A DNA stretch of 64,000 nt from Streptomyces endophytica (GTDB lineage Bacteria; Actinomycetota; Actinomycetes; Streptomycetales; Streptomycetaceae). Each line of letters opens with the position of its first letter. The stretch's first letter is position 1. Location of the stretch: the NCBI RefSeq assembly GCF_026153355.1, contig NZ_CP110636.1:2666001-2730000 (forward strand), given 5' to 3'. The notes under the pieces were generated by a model that was not told the DNA's origin, did not search any database, and worked only from the letters and a program-made list of their open reading frames with translations. Of this stretch, positions 1 to 7,980 are shown in pieces. The position numbers were made by a program, and so were the translations under genes.

Positions 1-29
1 CGGCCGCCGCCTGACCCTCACGTCCCACC

Positions 30-66
30 GGGGCCCGGGACCGCCACCACAGGCGTCCCGGGCCCC
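30..66. terminator. Strong hairpin terminator at window start
   Basis: An 11-bp perfect outer stem (GGGGCCCGGGA with TCCCGGGCCCC) continues into an inner CGCC/GGCG pair. It follows a possible gene end on the plus strand: one frame reads GCC GCC GCC TGA at 3-14, which would be the last residues of a gene lying outside the window. Apart from this hairpin and the repeat at 152-182, I see nothing else in the first 276 bases. Confidence 0.6.
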
Positions 67-151
67 GGCCTCTGTCGGCGGTACCGGCACCGACCCCCCG
101 CCGACTCTGCGGTCCGCGGCCTCGCTCACCTGGGAGTAAGCCGGCCACCTC

Positions 152-182
152 AAAGTAAGTACGCACTAAAAAGTGGGTACTT
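152..182 (+). promoter_or_regulatory. Candidate HxlR-type operator before the oxidoreductase gene
   Basis: Two near-identical direct copies, AAAGTAAGTAC (152-162) and AAAGTGGGTAC (170-180), lie 18 bp apart. The same bases also form an inverted repeat: AAGTACGCACT (157-167), four A's, AGTGGGTACTT (172-182), with one mismatch. Sites built from GTACTTAC-like halves are typical for small winged-helix HxlR repressors. That assignment is inference, since no HxlR gene is in the window. The element sits about 95 bases before the start of the next gene. Confidence 0.5.
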
Positions 183-276
183 GTCGCTGCTTCTGCCTGG
201 GCCAAGACTGAGCGGGAGATCGCAAGATCGAAAGCGCGAGAGATCGCGAGTCACCAGGTGGAGGGGGAGTTCTGTC

Positions 277-1152
277 GTGTCGGTGGAGAAGACCGGTGTT
301 GCGGTGCTGGGGCTGGGCAGCATGGGGAGTGCGCTGGCCGGGGCGCTGTTGGCGGGCGGGCATGCGGTGCGGGTGTGGAACCGCACCCCGGGGAAGGCCG
401 GGGAGCTCGTTGCGCGGGGGGCCCGGGAGGCCGGGTCGGTGGCCGAGGCGGTGGACGGCAGTGACGTCGTGATCGTCTGCATCCTGGATTACGGCGATGT
501 CGGACCGCTGCTGGAGCAGGCCGGCGGGCCGGCGGGGTTGCAGGGGCGGGTGGTGGTCAATGTGACCAACGGGTCGCCCGAGGAGGCCCGGGAGATGGCG
601 GAGCGGGTGGCCGCGCTCGGCGGCGCATACCTCGACGGCGGCATCATGGCCGTGCCGGAGATCCTGGCGACGCCGCAGGCGTTCGTGCTGTACAGCGGGT
701 CCCGGACGGCCTTCGAGACGTCCCGCGGGCTGCTGGACTCCTTCGCGCGGAGCGTCTACCTGGGCGAGGACCCCGGGCTCGCACCGCTCAACGATCTTGC
801 GCTGCTGAGCGGGATGTACGGGATGTTCGGCGGCTTCGCGCACGCCGCGGCGTTGATCCGCTCGGCGGGCGGGCCGGTCGCCGGGTTCACCAGCACGCTG
901 CTGGTGCCCTGGATCCAGGCGATGGCCGGCGCGCTGCCCGCGATGGCCGAGCAGGTCGATTCCGGCGACTACTCGGTCACCGGGTCGCCCCTGGCCATGC
1001 AGGTCTCGCACGACGCCATCGGCGACCTCTCGCGGGCGCAGGGGGTGAGCCCGGAGCTCTGGGCGCCGGTGCTGGCGCTGATGGAGCGGCGGGTGGCGGA
1101 CGGGCACGGGAGCGAGGGGTTCGCGGGGGTCGTGGAGTTGCTGAGGGGCTAG
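277..1152 (+). CDS. NAD(P)-binding oxidoreductase, imine reductase / beta-hydroxyacid dehydrogenase-like
   Basis: About 291 aa, the normal length of the family. An N-terminal Rossmann fold carries GLGSMG at residues 12-17 and the downstream VWNRT motif that binds the NADPH phosphate. The C-terminal half is all-helical, like the dimerisation domain of imine reductases and reductive aminases. Such enzymes use NADPH to reduce C=N or C=O bonds; the substrate cannot be read from sequence. I chose the GTG at 277 because GAGGGGGAG lies just upstream at 261-269 and the Rossmann strand begins at once; upstream in-frame codons lack a ribosome site. It is a monocistronic gene behind the HxlR-like operator, which suggests induction by an electrophile or small metabolite (inference). 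Confidence 0.85.
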   Translation: MSVEKTGVAVLGLGSMGSALAGALLAGGHAVRVWNRTPGKAGELVARGAREAGSVAEAVDGSDVVIVCILDYGDVGPLLEQAGGPAGLQGRVVVNVTNGSPEEAREMAERVAALGGAYLDGGIMAVPEILATPQAFVLYSGSRTAFETSRGLLDSFARSVYLGEDPGLAPLNDLALLSGMYGMFGGFAHAAALIRSAGGPVAGFTSTLLVPWIQAMAGALPAMAEQVDSGDYSVTGSPLAMQVSHDAIGDLSRAQGVSPELWAPVLALMERRVADGHGSEGFAGVVELLRG

Positions 1153-1188
1153 GGCTGTAGGCCCCTACCAGGTACGGCAGACGACGGC

Positions 1189-1212
1189 GGCCGGTCCCTT
1201 TCGGGGCCGGCC
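1189..1212. terminator. Bidirectional terminator between convergent genes
   Basis: GGCCGGTCCC and GGGGCCGGCC form a 10-bp stem with one T-G pair around a TTTC loop, between the ends of the oxidoreductase (plus) and the L,D-transpeptidase (minus). Confidence 0.6.
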
Positions 1213-1238
1213 ACCGCTCTGTTCGTCCGGGACGCGCG

Positions 1239-2570
1239 TCAGGACGCGCTGCCCGCCTTCCAGTCGGACCAGGAGAGGTTCCAGCCGTTGAGGCCGTTGT
1301 CCGGCTGGACCATCCGGTCGTGGGAGTTCTTCACGATGACGACGTCGCCGACCAGCGACTCGTTGAAGAACCACTTGCCGGGGGTGTCGCCCCCGCCGCC
1401 CTTGTTGTCGCGCAGGCCGACGCAGCCGTGGCTGGTGCCGGAGTTGCCGAAGACGGAGGAGGGGCCCCAGTAGTTGCCGTGGATGAAGGTGCCGGACGAC
1501 GACAGCCGCATGGCGTGCGGGACGTCCTTGATGTCGTACTCACCGCCGAAGCCGACCGTCGAGCCGTCCATCCGGGTCTGCTCGAACTTCTCCGAGATCA
1601 CCATCTGGCCGTTGTAGGTGGGGTGCTCGGGGCTGCCGCCGGAGATCGGGACCCGCTTGAGGACCTTGCCGTCCCGCTTGACCGTCATGGTCTGGGTGTT
1701 CATGTCGACCGTGGAGACCTGCGAGCGGCCGATCGTGAAGGTCACCGTCTTGGACTGCACGCCGGTGATGCCGTTGCCGCCCTTCACACCGTCCAGGTCG
1801 ATCTTCATCGTGATCTTGGAGCCGGCCTTCCAGTAGTCCTCCGGCCGGAAGTCCAGGCGCTGGGACCCGAACCAGTGGCCGACGACCTCCTGGCCGCTGC
1901 TGGAGCTCACCTTGATGTGGGACTGGACGTCCTTCTTGTTGGTGATCACCTTGTCGAAGTTGAAGGACACCGGCATGCCGACGCCGACGGTCTTGCCGTT
2001 GTCGGGGGTGTAGGTGCCGATGAAGCTGTTGGCCGACGAGACCGTCGTGAAGGTGGCGTTCTCGGTGGCCGGACGGCCCTTGGCGTCCTTCGCGTTCGCC
2101 ACGATCTTGTACTTGGTGCCGCGCTCCAGCTGGGCGCCCGGCTTCCAGGACGTGCCGTCGGGCGATATGGCGCCCGCCACCGTGGCGCCCGTGTCGGCGG
2201 CGGTGAGCTTGACGTCGGTCAACTTGCCACCGGTGACCTTCACACCCGTGTCGTTGATGCTGGCGTCGGTGGCGCCGTCCTTCGAGGAGACGGTGATCTT
2301 GGCGTCCGAGGCGTCCTTCTTGGCCGCGGCGTCCGCGCCCGCCTGGCCGTTCTTCCCGTCGTCGTTGCCGCCGGCCTCGGCGTCGCCGCCACAGGCCGAC
2401 AGGGCCAGCGCACCCGCTGCGAGCAGGGCGGTCACCGCGAGCGTGCGGCGCATCCGGCGGGTGCGGCGCGGGGCGCCGGTCACCTGCTGCTCGGCTGACG
2501 GGAACAGCTGGTGCGGGGTGCGGGACCGATCGGGCGCGGGGGTGTCCGGCGATGTCACGAGCTGCTCCAT
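1239..2570 (-). CDS. L,D-transpeptidase lipoprotein with Ig-like domains
   Basis: Secreted cell-wall cross-linking enzyme that makes 3->3 peptide bridges in peptidoglycan. With the ATG at 2570 it is 443 aa. A basic stretch is followed by a lipoprotein signal ending in LSAC, with the lipid-modified Cys near residue 60. Two Ig-like domains follow, then a C-terminal YkuD domain whose catalytic motif SHGCVGLRD places the Cys near residue 383, with the partner FIHGN upstream. This layout matches the LdtMt2 class of mycobacteria and Streptomyces. The start is uncertain: GTG codons at 2558 (GGAG upstream) and 2483 and an ATG at 2453 are alternatives. It is the first of three L,D-transpeptidase genes in the window. 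Confidence 0.88.
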   Translation of the reverse strand: MEQLVTSPDTPAPDRSRTPHQLFPSAEQQVTGAPRRTRRMRRTLAVTALLAAGALALSACGGDAEAGGNDDGKNGQAGADAAAKKDASDAKITVSSKDGATDASINDTGVKVTGGKLTDVKLTAADTGATVAGAISPDGTSWKPGAQLERGTKYKIVANAKDAKGRPATENATFTTVSSANSFIGTYTPDNGKTVGVGMPVSFNFDKVITNKKDVQSHIKVSSSSGQEVVGHWFGSQRLDFRPEDYWKAGSKITMKIDLDGVKGGNGITGVQSKTVTFTIGRSQVSTVDMNTQTMTVKRDGKVLKRVPISGGSPEHPTYNGQMVISEKFEQTRMDGSTVGFGGEYDIKDVPHAMRLSSSGTFIHGNYWGPSSVFGNSGTSHGCVGLRDNKGGGGDTPGKWFFNESLVGDVVIVKNSHDRMVQPDNGLNGWNLSWSDWKAGSAS

Positions 2571-2653
2571 ACAGGGGTGTTGTGTATTTCCGTGCTGGTA
2601 AACAGCACCTACGGGCAGATTTGGTTGCGGGTCAGGCCATGTTGTGACGAACG

Positions 2654-3856
2654 TCACATTCCGGGAGGGAGTGGGTGGTCGGCCGGTCCCGACAGCCAGG
2701 TTCGCAGCGCGGTGCCGTGTTCGTCCAGGCGGGGTGGTGCCGTCGGCGGTGTCACCGGGGTCTCCGAGAGTCGGAGCGGGCTGGTGACTTGGCGGATCCG
2801 GCCCTCGCCGACGGGGGTGACCGGGTCGAGCCCGAGTCGCTCGGCCAACTGAAGGGCCTGCGAGAGGGTGTTGACCGGGCCGCAGGGGACGGAAGCCGCG
2901 AGCAGGCGGGAGGTCCAGCTCTCCGGGGTGTCGGAGGCCAGTCGCTCCTCCAGCGCTTTGATGAGATCTGTACGGTTTTGCACCCGGTCCTGGTTGCGGG
3001 CGAAGCGGGGGTCGTCGGCCAGCTCCGGGGCGCCCAGGGCCGTGGCCAGGGCCCGGAATTGGCGGTCGTTGCCCGCCGCCACCGCCAGCGGCCGTCCGTC
3101 CCGGCAGGCCAGCGTCTCGTACGGGGCGATGCTCGGGTGGCGGTTGCCCATCGGGCCCGGGTCGCGGCCGGTGGCCAGGTGGCCGGACGCCTGGTTGACC
3201 AGCGAACCCAGCAGGGACGACAGCAGATTGACCTCCACCAGCTGGCCCCGGCCGGTGCGGTCGCGGTGGCGCAGGGCGGCGAGGATGCCGGTCGTGGCGT
3301 CCTTGGCGGTCAGTACGTCCACCAGCGCGACCCCCGCCTTCAGGGGCGGGCCGCCGGGCTCGCCGGTGATGCTCATCAGCCCGCCGACGGCCTGCACGAC
3401 GAAGTCGTAGCCGGGCAGCGCGGCCCCCGCGCCGGAGCCGAAGCCGGTGATGGTGCAGTGCACCAGGCGCGGGTTGGCGGCGAGGGTGGCGGCGTGGTCC
3501 AGGCCGAACTTGGTGAGCGCGCCGGGGCGGAAGTTCTCGATCAGTACGTCGGCCCGCCGCGCCAGCTCGCGGGCCGCGGCCGCGTCGGCCGGGTCGCCGA
3601 GGTCCAGGGCGAGCCCCCGCTTGGAACGGTTGGCGGCGTCGAAGTACGCGGCCGTGCCGTCCGGGCCGAACGGCGGGCCCCAGGCGCGGGTGTCGTCACC
3701 GGCGCCCGGCCGCTCCACCTTGATCACCTCGGCGCCGAGGTCGGCGAGCGTCGCGGCGGCCAGCGGGCCGGCCAGCACCCGGCTGAAGTCCGCGACGAGG
3801 ATGCCGTCGAGGGCGCGGTCGGGCGGGGACGCGGGCGGTCGGGGCGGCTGCGGCAC
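2654..3856 (-). CDS. Class III CoA-transferase (CaiB/BaiF family)
   Basis: About 400 aa, full length. The N-terminus GILVADFSRVLAGP, then LGAEVIKVERPG and NRSKRGLALDL, are the hallmark blocks of CaiB/BaiF CoA-transferases. The catalytic Asp sits in the first half of the family. They move CoA between a carboxylate donor and acceptor (formyl-, oxalyl-, carnitinyl- or succinyl-CoA type); the acid used here cannot be told. GTG at 3856 is preferred over the in-frame GTG at 3871 because AGGAG lies 7 nt before it. The upstream region, shared divergently with a small membrane protein gene, contains the DosR-like box at 4047-4066, so hypoxic or redox control is possible (inference). Confidence 0.85.
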   Translation of the reverse strand: MPQPPRPPASPPDRALDGILVADFSRVLAGPLAAATLADLGAEVIKVERPGAGDDTRAWGPPFGPDGTAAYFDAANRSKRGLALDLGDPADAAAARELARRADVLIENFRPGALTKFGLDHAATLAANPRLVHCTITGFGSGAGAALPGYDFVVQAVGGLMSITGEPGGPPLKAGVALVDVLTAKDATTGILAALRHRDRTGRGQLVEVNLLSSLLGSLVNQASGHLATGRDPGPMGNRHPSIAPYETLACRDGRPLAVAAGNDRQFRALATALGAPELADDPRFARNQDRVQNRTDLIKALEERLASDTPESWTSRLLAASVPCGPVNTLSQALQLAERLGLDPVTPVGEGRIRQVTSPLRLSETPVTPPTAPPRLDEHGTALRTWLSGPADHPLPPGM

Positions 3857-4046
3857 GGCGGTGCTCCTCACGTCGCGGGCGGGGTGCCGCCATCCTGGGC
3901 GGCCCGCCGCGCCGCGCGGAAGCGTCCGGGGTGTCCAAGGACACGGCCCCGACTCTGACGGGTCGGCCTCTTCGGTACGTATAGACAGTTGCAGGGACCT
4001 GGAGCGGCGCCAGAAATGTGGCGAAATGTCATAGGAGATGCGTCAC

Positions 4047-4066
4047 TTCGGGACTTAAGTCCCAAG
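4047..4066. promoter_or_regulatory. DosR/DevR-like dormancy box
   Basis: The 20-mer TTCGGGACTTAAGTCCCAAG contains a perfect 14-bp palindrome (4050-4063) and matches the mycobacterial DosR (DevR) consensus TTSGGGACTWWAGTCCCSAA at 18 of 20 positions. It lies in the divergent gap between the CoA-transferase (starting at 3856, minus) and the small membrane protein (starting at 4141, plus), 75 bases from the latter. Streptomyces encode DosR-like response regulators (OsdR in S. coelicolor) that bind related boxes. Confidence 0.75.
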
Positions 4067-4140
4067 ATCCTCTGTTGTAACCGTGGATGCGTGGTGTCTA
4101 CTGGCTCTAGCCCAGAGCCTCATACGTCCTGGAGGACCGC

Positions 4141-4455
4141 ATGCTCCCCTCCGTATCGATTCTGCAGCAGATCGGCCTCGGCGTGCTCCTCGCGGTGGCC
4201 GTGCTCTGGGTCGTCGGCATCGTCAGACTGCTGCGGAACGGCCGGTACGAGGCGGCCATGCGGCGCGACCGGCGCGAGATGCGGGTGCGGTACGCGGCGC
4301 CCGGTCCGGAGCGGCTCCCCGAACCGCCGGAGCTGCTCGGCTCGGTGCCCCGGCAGACCGGCCCGGCCGGGCCCCCGGCGGAGTGCGTGGAGCTGAGCGC
4401 CGCCGAGCGCGAGGCGTTCGAGGAGCTCGTCCGGCAGCTGACCAGCCGCAGCTGA
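4141..4455 (+). CDS. Small single-span membrane protein, unknown function
   Basis: 104 aa, not recognised. Residues about 8-30 form one hydrophobic helix (LGVLLAVAVLWVVGIVRLL). A basic cytoplasmic stretch follows (RRDRREMRVRY), then a Pro/Glu-rich linker and a short acidic C-terminal helix. GGAGG ends about 6 nt before the ATG, so the start is firm. The DosR-like box in its promoter region suggests expression under low oxygen or nitric oxide. No enzyme motif is visible. Confidence 0.75.
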   Translation: MLPSVSILQQIGLGVLLAVAVLWVVGIVRLLRNGRYEAAMRRDRREMRVRYAAPGPERLPEPPELLGSVPRQTGPAGPPAECVELSAAEREAFEELVRQLTSRS

Positions 4456-4519
4456 CCGGTGCCGCGGGGGGACCCGGACCGGCCGGCCCCGTGGGCGAAC
4501 GAGGGAGCGCCGGCCCGGT

Positions 4520-5152
4520 TCAGCGCACCGGGCCGAGCCTGAGCAGGGCCAGCGCGGCCAGCATCTGCACGGTCACCGACAGCGCCGACTTCCCCGTCGG
4601 CAGGTGGTGCTGGCCGCGTATCAGCAGCACCGCGAGGACGTAGCCGAAGCCCCAGGTCGTCCAGGTCGCGGCCTGGACGAAGGTGGCATCGGTCGGCAGC
4701 CAGGCGACGATCGCCAGCCGCGGCAGGTCCGTCACCCAGAAGAGCACGATGAACAGGCTCGCGGTCGGCGCGAACCGGCCGCTGCCCCCGAGCGTGCGGG
4801 CTATCGCATGGGTCACCGCGCCCAGCGCCAGGCTCGCCGCCAGCACCCCGGCCTCGGCCAGCCCGACGAGCTTCAGCGCGGCCGAGCGGTCGGCCGCCCA
4901 CTGGCCGTGGAACGCGTCCACCGACAGCATCCCGATGCCGCCGCTGATCAGCGACAGCAGCACCGCCGCACTCCACGCGCTGCGGTCCCGGGCCTCGTCC
5001 AGGACCTCCACCGGCCGGTACCAGAGCCCGAATATCAGCCGGTGCCACCACAGCCGGCGGCGTGGCGCGGGTGCTCCGGGCTTCTTGGCAGCCGGCTGGA
5101 CGAGCGTGGGCGGCGGGTGTTGGGGAGGACGGGAGGGGGGTGGTGCGGACAT
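4520..5152 (-). CDS. Yip1-family multi-pass membrane protein
   Basis: About 210 aa. A Pro-rich N-terminal tail (MSAPPPSRPPQHPPPT) is followed by a basic amphipathic segment containing FGLWYRPVEVLDEAR and then five hydrophobic spans ending at the C-terminus. The conserved 'P.EV..E..' start before the first span and the five-span layout fit the bacterial Yip1/DUF family. The role is unknown; the family is usually treated as an integral membrane protein without known activity. ATG at 5152 is the natural start; further upstream the frame loses membrane-protein composition. Confidence 0.7.
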   Translation of the reverse strand: MSAPPPSRPPQHPPPTLVQPAAKKPGAPAPRRRLWWHRLIFGLWYRPVEVLDEARDRSAWSAAVLLSLISGGIGMLSVDAFHGQWAADRSAALKLVGLAEAGVLAASLALGAVTHAIARTLGGSGRFAPTASLFIVLFWVTDLPRLAIVAWLPTDATFVQAATWTTWGFGYVLAVLLIRGQHHLPTGKSALSVTVQMLAALALLRLGPVR

Positions 5153-5242
5153 ACGGCCGTTTCTACCACCGGCCGAACCGGGGTGCGGCGGGGGCGTCGG
5201 GCGGGGCACAAGGGATACGGGTGAGACCCTCAGGAGGTGACC

Positions 5243-5953
5243 TTGCAGACTCCGGAGCACGACGAGGCGCACGGCGGCGGCCTCGGCAGCCGGCTCAACT
5301 GGCTGCGGGCGGCGGTGCTCGGCGCCAACGACGGCATCGTGTCCACCGCCGGGCTGGTCGTCGGCGTGGCCGGCGCGACCCAGGACCGCGCGACGCTGCT
5401 GACGGCCGGTCTGGCCGGGCTGCTGGCCGGTTCGATGTCGATGGCGGCCGGCGAGTACGTCTCGGTGTCCACCCAACGCGACTCGGAGAAGGCGGCGCTG
5501 GCCCTGGAGCGCCGGGAGCTGGCCACCGCACCGCAGGCCGAACTGATCGAGCTGACCGAGCTGTTGGAGGGCAAGGGGCTGGAGCGGCAGCTCGCCCGCG
5601 AGGTCGCCGAGCAGCTCACCGAACACGACGCGCTGCGCGCCCATGCCGAGGTCGAGCTGGGCATCGACCCCGACGAACTCACCAACCCCTGGCACGCGGC
5701 CGCCGCCAGCTTCCTCGCCTTCACCGCCGGGGCACTGCTGCCGCTGCTCGCGATCGTGCTGCCGCCCGCCGCGCACCGGCTGTGGATCACGGTGGTGGCG
5801 GTGCTGGCCGCGCTGGCGATCTGCGGCTGGTCCAGCGCCCGGCTGGGGTCCGCGCCGCCCGGGCGCGCGGTGCTGCGGAACGCCGGCGGCGGCGCGCTGG
5901 CCATGGCGGTCACCTACGTGGCGGGGACCCTGCTGGGCGCCGTCGGCGCCTGA
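5243..5953 (+). CDS. VIT1/CCC1-family iron/manganese transporter
   Basis: About 236 aa. Two N-terminal spans contain LGANDGIVSTAGLVVGVAGA and SMAAGEYVSVSTQRD, the signature of vacuolar-iron-transporter-like proteins, where Gly/Ser/Met and Glu residues line the metal path. A cytosolic helical metal-binding loop rich in Glu follows (LERRELATAPQAELIELTELLE), then three more spans. Family members move Fe2+ or Mn2+ out of the cytosol, driven by protons. A TTG start at 5243 is chosen because AGGAGG at 5232-5237 has proper spacing to it; the GTG at 5237 would overlap that site. Confidence 0.87.
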   Translation: MQTPEHDEAHGGGLGSRLNWLRAAVLGANDGIVSTAGLVVGVAGATQDRATLLTAGLAGLLAGSMSMAAGEYVSVSTQRDSEKAALALERRELATAPQAELIELTELLEGKGLERQLAREVAEQLTEHDALRAHAEVELGIDPDELTNPWHAAAASFLAFTAGALLPLLAIVLPPAAHRLWITVVAVLAALAICGWSSARLGSAPPGRAVLRNAGGGALAMAVTYVAGTLLGAVGA

Positions 5954-5967
5954 CCCGGCCGTCCCGG

Positions 5968-6127
5968 TCCCGGTACGAGGGGACGCGGCCGCCGGGCCCG
6001 TCCACCGCCTCCGTGGCGCCCGCCGCCCGCACCCCGGAGGGCGCTCAGCCGCCGTACAGGTCCCGGTACGAGGGGAAGTGGCCGCCGGGCCCGTCCACCG
6101 TCTCCGCGGTGAGCGCGGCCCGCACCA
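5968..6127. repeat. 93-bp-offset partial duplication of the P1 peptidase 3' end
   Basis: About 67 bases beginning TCCCGGTACGAGGGG at 5968 recur, with roughly ten changes, from 6061. The second copy encodes the last residues of the P1 peptidase (ETVDGPGGHFPSYRD on the minus strand). The first lies beyond the stop codon but still translates to a similar string (EAVDGPGGRVPSYRD) in the same frame, since the offset is 31 codons. It looks like a tandem duplication of the gene end whose outer copy became non-coding. Confidence 0.75.
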
Positions 6128-7103
6128 CCGCGCGGGTCAGCACGTCCGCACCGGCGGCCAGGATGTCGTTGAGCGCACCGGCCTCCACATGGACGCCGAA
6201 GGCGGGGTCGGCGGCGGTCCCTTCCGGGACCAGCGGGCGGGCGGCGGTGGACAGCGCGAAGACGGTGTCGCCGTCGGAGAGCAGATGCACCGGGCGGACC
6301 GCGCGGGCCAGCCCGTCGTGCGCGGTGCCGGCGAGCTTCTGGGCCTGGGCGCGGGTGAGCACGGCGTCGGTGGCGACCACGGCGAGGGTGGTGTTGAGCG
6401 GAGGACGGACCGAGGCGGCGAAGCGGGCCTGGGACGTCTCCCGGGCCTCGGCCAGGCGGCGGAGCGCCGCGGTGTGCACCTCGGGGTCGGGCGGGGCCGC
6501 GTCCGGCAGGCCGTAGAGGGCGCCGGTGCGGGGATCGGCGAACGAGCCCGCGGCGTTGACGGCGGCCAGCGCGGCGACCGTCACGCCCGAGGGGAGGACC
6601 GCGCTCGCGGTGCCGGTGCCGCCCTTGACGCCGCCGGCCACGGCTCCGGTGCCGGCGCCCGTGTTGCCCTCGGCGACCGGTGCGCCGGGCCCGGTGGCCG
6701 CGGCGGCCTCGGCGGCCGCGCGCCCCAGGGCCGCGTCCGGGCGGGCCCGCCAGTCGCCGCCGCGGCCCAGGTCGAACAGTGCGGCGGCCGGCACGACCGG
6801 TACGACCTGGGCGGGGTCCGGGCCGACGCGGAAGCCGCGGCCGTGGTCCTCCAGCCAGCCGGCCACACCGGACGCGGCGTCAAGACCGTAGGCGCTGCCG
6901 CCGGTCAGCACGACCGCCTCGATGCGCGGCACGAGATTGCGCGGGTCCAGCGCGTCGGTCTCCCGGGTGCCCGGCCCGCCGCCGCGCACGTCGACGGCCG
7001 CGACCATGCCGCCGTCCGGGGCGAGGACGACGGTGGTGCCGGTCAGCGCGCCGCCGCCGGCCCGCCGGGCGTGGCCGACCCGCAGGCCGCGGACGTCGGT
7101 CAG
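6045..7103 (-). CDS. P1 family peptidase (DmpA/BapA, MEROPS S58), start uncertain
   Basis: N-terminal-nucleophile aminopeptidase family acting on short or beta-amino peptides after self-cleavage. Blocks seen are VDVRGGGPGTRETD, VLTGGSAYGLDAASGV, EGNTGAGTGAVAGGVKGG and the Gly-Ser/Thr-rich segment with TTLAVVATDA. Homology clearly begins before the first ATG (7007): LTDVRGLRVGH is encoded at about 7103-7071 in the same frame, and that N-terminal block is conserved in the family. No ATG or GTG exists there; the options are CTG at 7103 or ATT at 7154, overlapping the upstream transpeptidase stop. I give CTG at 7103 provisionally. A missing base near the N-terminus is another explanation. Confidence 0.8.
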   Translation of the reverse strand: MTDVRGLRVGHARRAGGGALTGTTVVLAPDGGMVAAVDVRGGGPGTRETDALDPRNLVPRIEAVVLTGGSAYGLDAASGVAGWLEDHGRGFRVGPDPAQVVPVVPAAALFDLGRGGDWRARPDAALGRAAAEAAAATGPGAPVAEGNTGAGTGAVAGGVKGGTGTASAVLPSGVTVAALAAVNAAGSFADPRTGALYGLPDAAPPDPEVHTAALRRLAEARETSQARFAASVRPPLNTTLAVVATDAVLTRAQAQKLAGTAHDGLARAVRPVHLLSDGDTVFALSTAARPLVPEGTAADPAFGVHVEAGALNDILAAGADVLTRAVVRAALTAETVDGPGGHFPSYRDLYGG

Positions 7104-7146
7104 CGCGTCCCGCGGCCCGGCGGGGAGCCCGGCGGCCGTGGCCCGC

Positions 7147-7980
7147 TCAGTAATGGGCCGGTCCCATCACGATGACCGGGTGCAGAGCGGGGTCGAGGGT
7201 GCGCAGCAGCTCCCGCATCACCTTGGGCTTGAGGCTCACACAGCCCTGGGTCGGGCCGTCGTGGTCGACGTGCAGCCAGACGCCGCCGCCCTTGAAGTCG
7301 CCCCAGGGGCGGTGCGGGTCCAGCGGGGAGGTGCCGGGGTCGCGGTTGTAGTTGATGGCGATGACGTAGTCGAAGGCGCCGGCCAGCGGCTCGCCCTCCA
7401 CACCGGTGCCGTCGGCGACGAAGCTGTCGTTGTGGTCGTAGGGGAGCTTGGTGCCGTCCGGGGCGGGCAGCCGGCCACCGGCGTCGGTGAGGGTGTAGAC
7501 GCCGATGGGGGAGCGCAGATCGCCGTAGTGGTGGTTGTCGGTCCAGCCGTGGGCGGCGTTGTGCGCGGACCAGGTGGGGCCCGGCTCCCAGCTGTCGGAG
7601 TCCTCCGCGCGGGTGTAGAGGACGACCTGGGACTCGTAGGAGTCCATGCCCTTGCCGGTGACGACGAGCACCTGCCGGGAGTTCGCCGGTATCGCCTTGC
7701 GGGCCGCGTCGCTGAGGCCGGGGATCGGCTGACCGGCCGCGAGGCCGGGTGCGGCGTTCGGGGCGGATTTCGCCGCGGCGGCGGGCGTGCGTGGCGTGTC
7801 CGGGCCGGAAGCCGTCGTGGACGTGGTGCTCTTGGCGTCGGTCCGGGTTTCGTGGTCGTCACCCGATGCCGGCCACGCCCACAGGGCGGTGCCGACGAGC
7901 GTGGAGAGGGCGAGACCGCCGACGGCCTTGCTGCGCCGGGACAGTCTCGTCCGCGCGCGGGTCTGGGCGTGGCGGGCCAT
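7147..7980 (-). CDS. Secreted L,D-transpeptidase (YkuD domain)
   Basis: 277 aa. An N-terminal twin-basic stretch (RLSRRSK) and hydrophobic helix form a signal peptide, followed by a Ser/Thr/Pro-rich linker. The rest is a YkuD-type domain with HVDHDGPTQGCVSL near the C-terminus (Cys about residue 247). The family cross-links or trims peptidoglycan using this Cys. AGGAG lies 8 nt before the ATG. The next gene (P1 peptidase) starts at or within its stop codon, so the two are probably co-transcribed. It lacks the Ig-like domains of the enzyme at 1239-2570, so it is a different subclass. Confidence 0.85.
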   Translation of the reverse strand: MARHAQTRARTRLSRRSKAVGGLALSTLVGTALWAWPASGDDHETRTDAKSTTSTTASGPDTPRTPAAAAKSAPNAAPGLAAGQPIPGLSDAARKAIPANSRQVLVVTGKGMDSYESQVVLYTRAEDSDSWEPGPTWSAHNAAHGWTDNHHYGDLRSPIGVYTLTDAGGRLPAPDGTKLPYDHNDSFVADGTGVEGEPLAGAFDYVIAINYNRDPGTSPLDPHRPWGDFKGGGVWLHVDHDGPTQGCVSLKPKVMRELLRTLDPALHPVIVMGPAHY

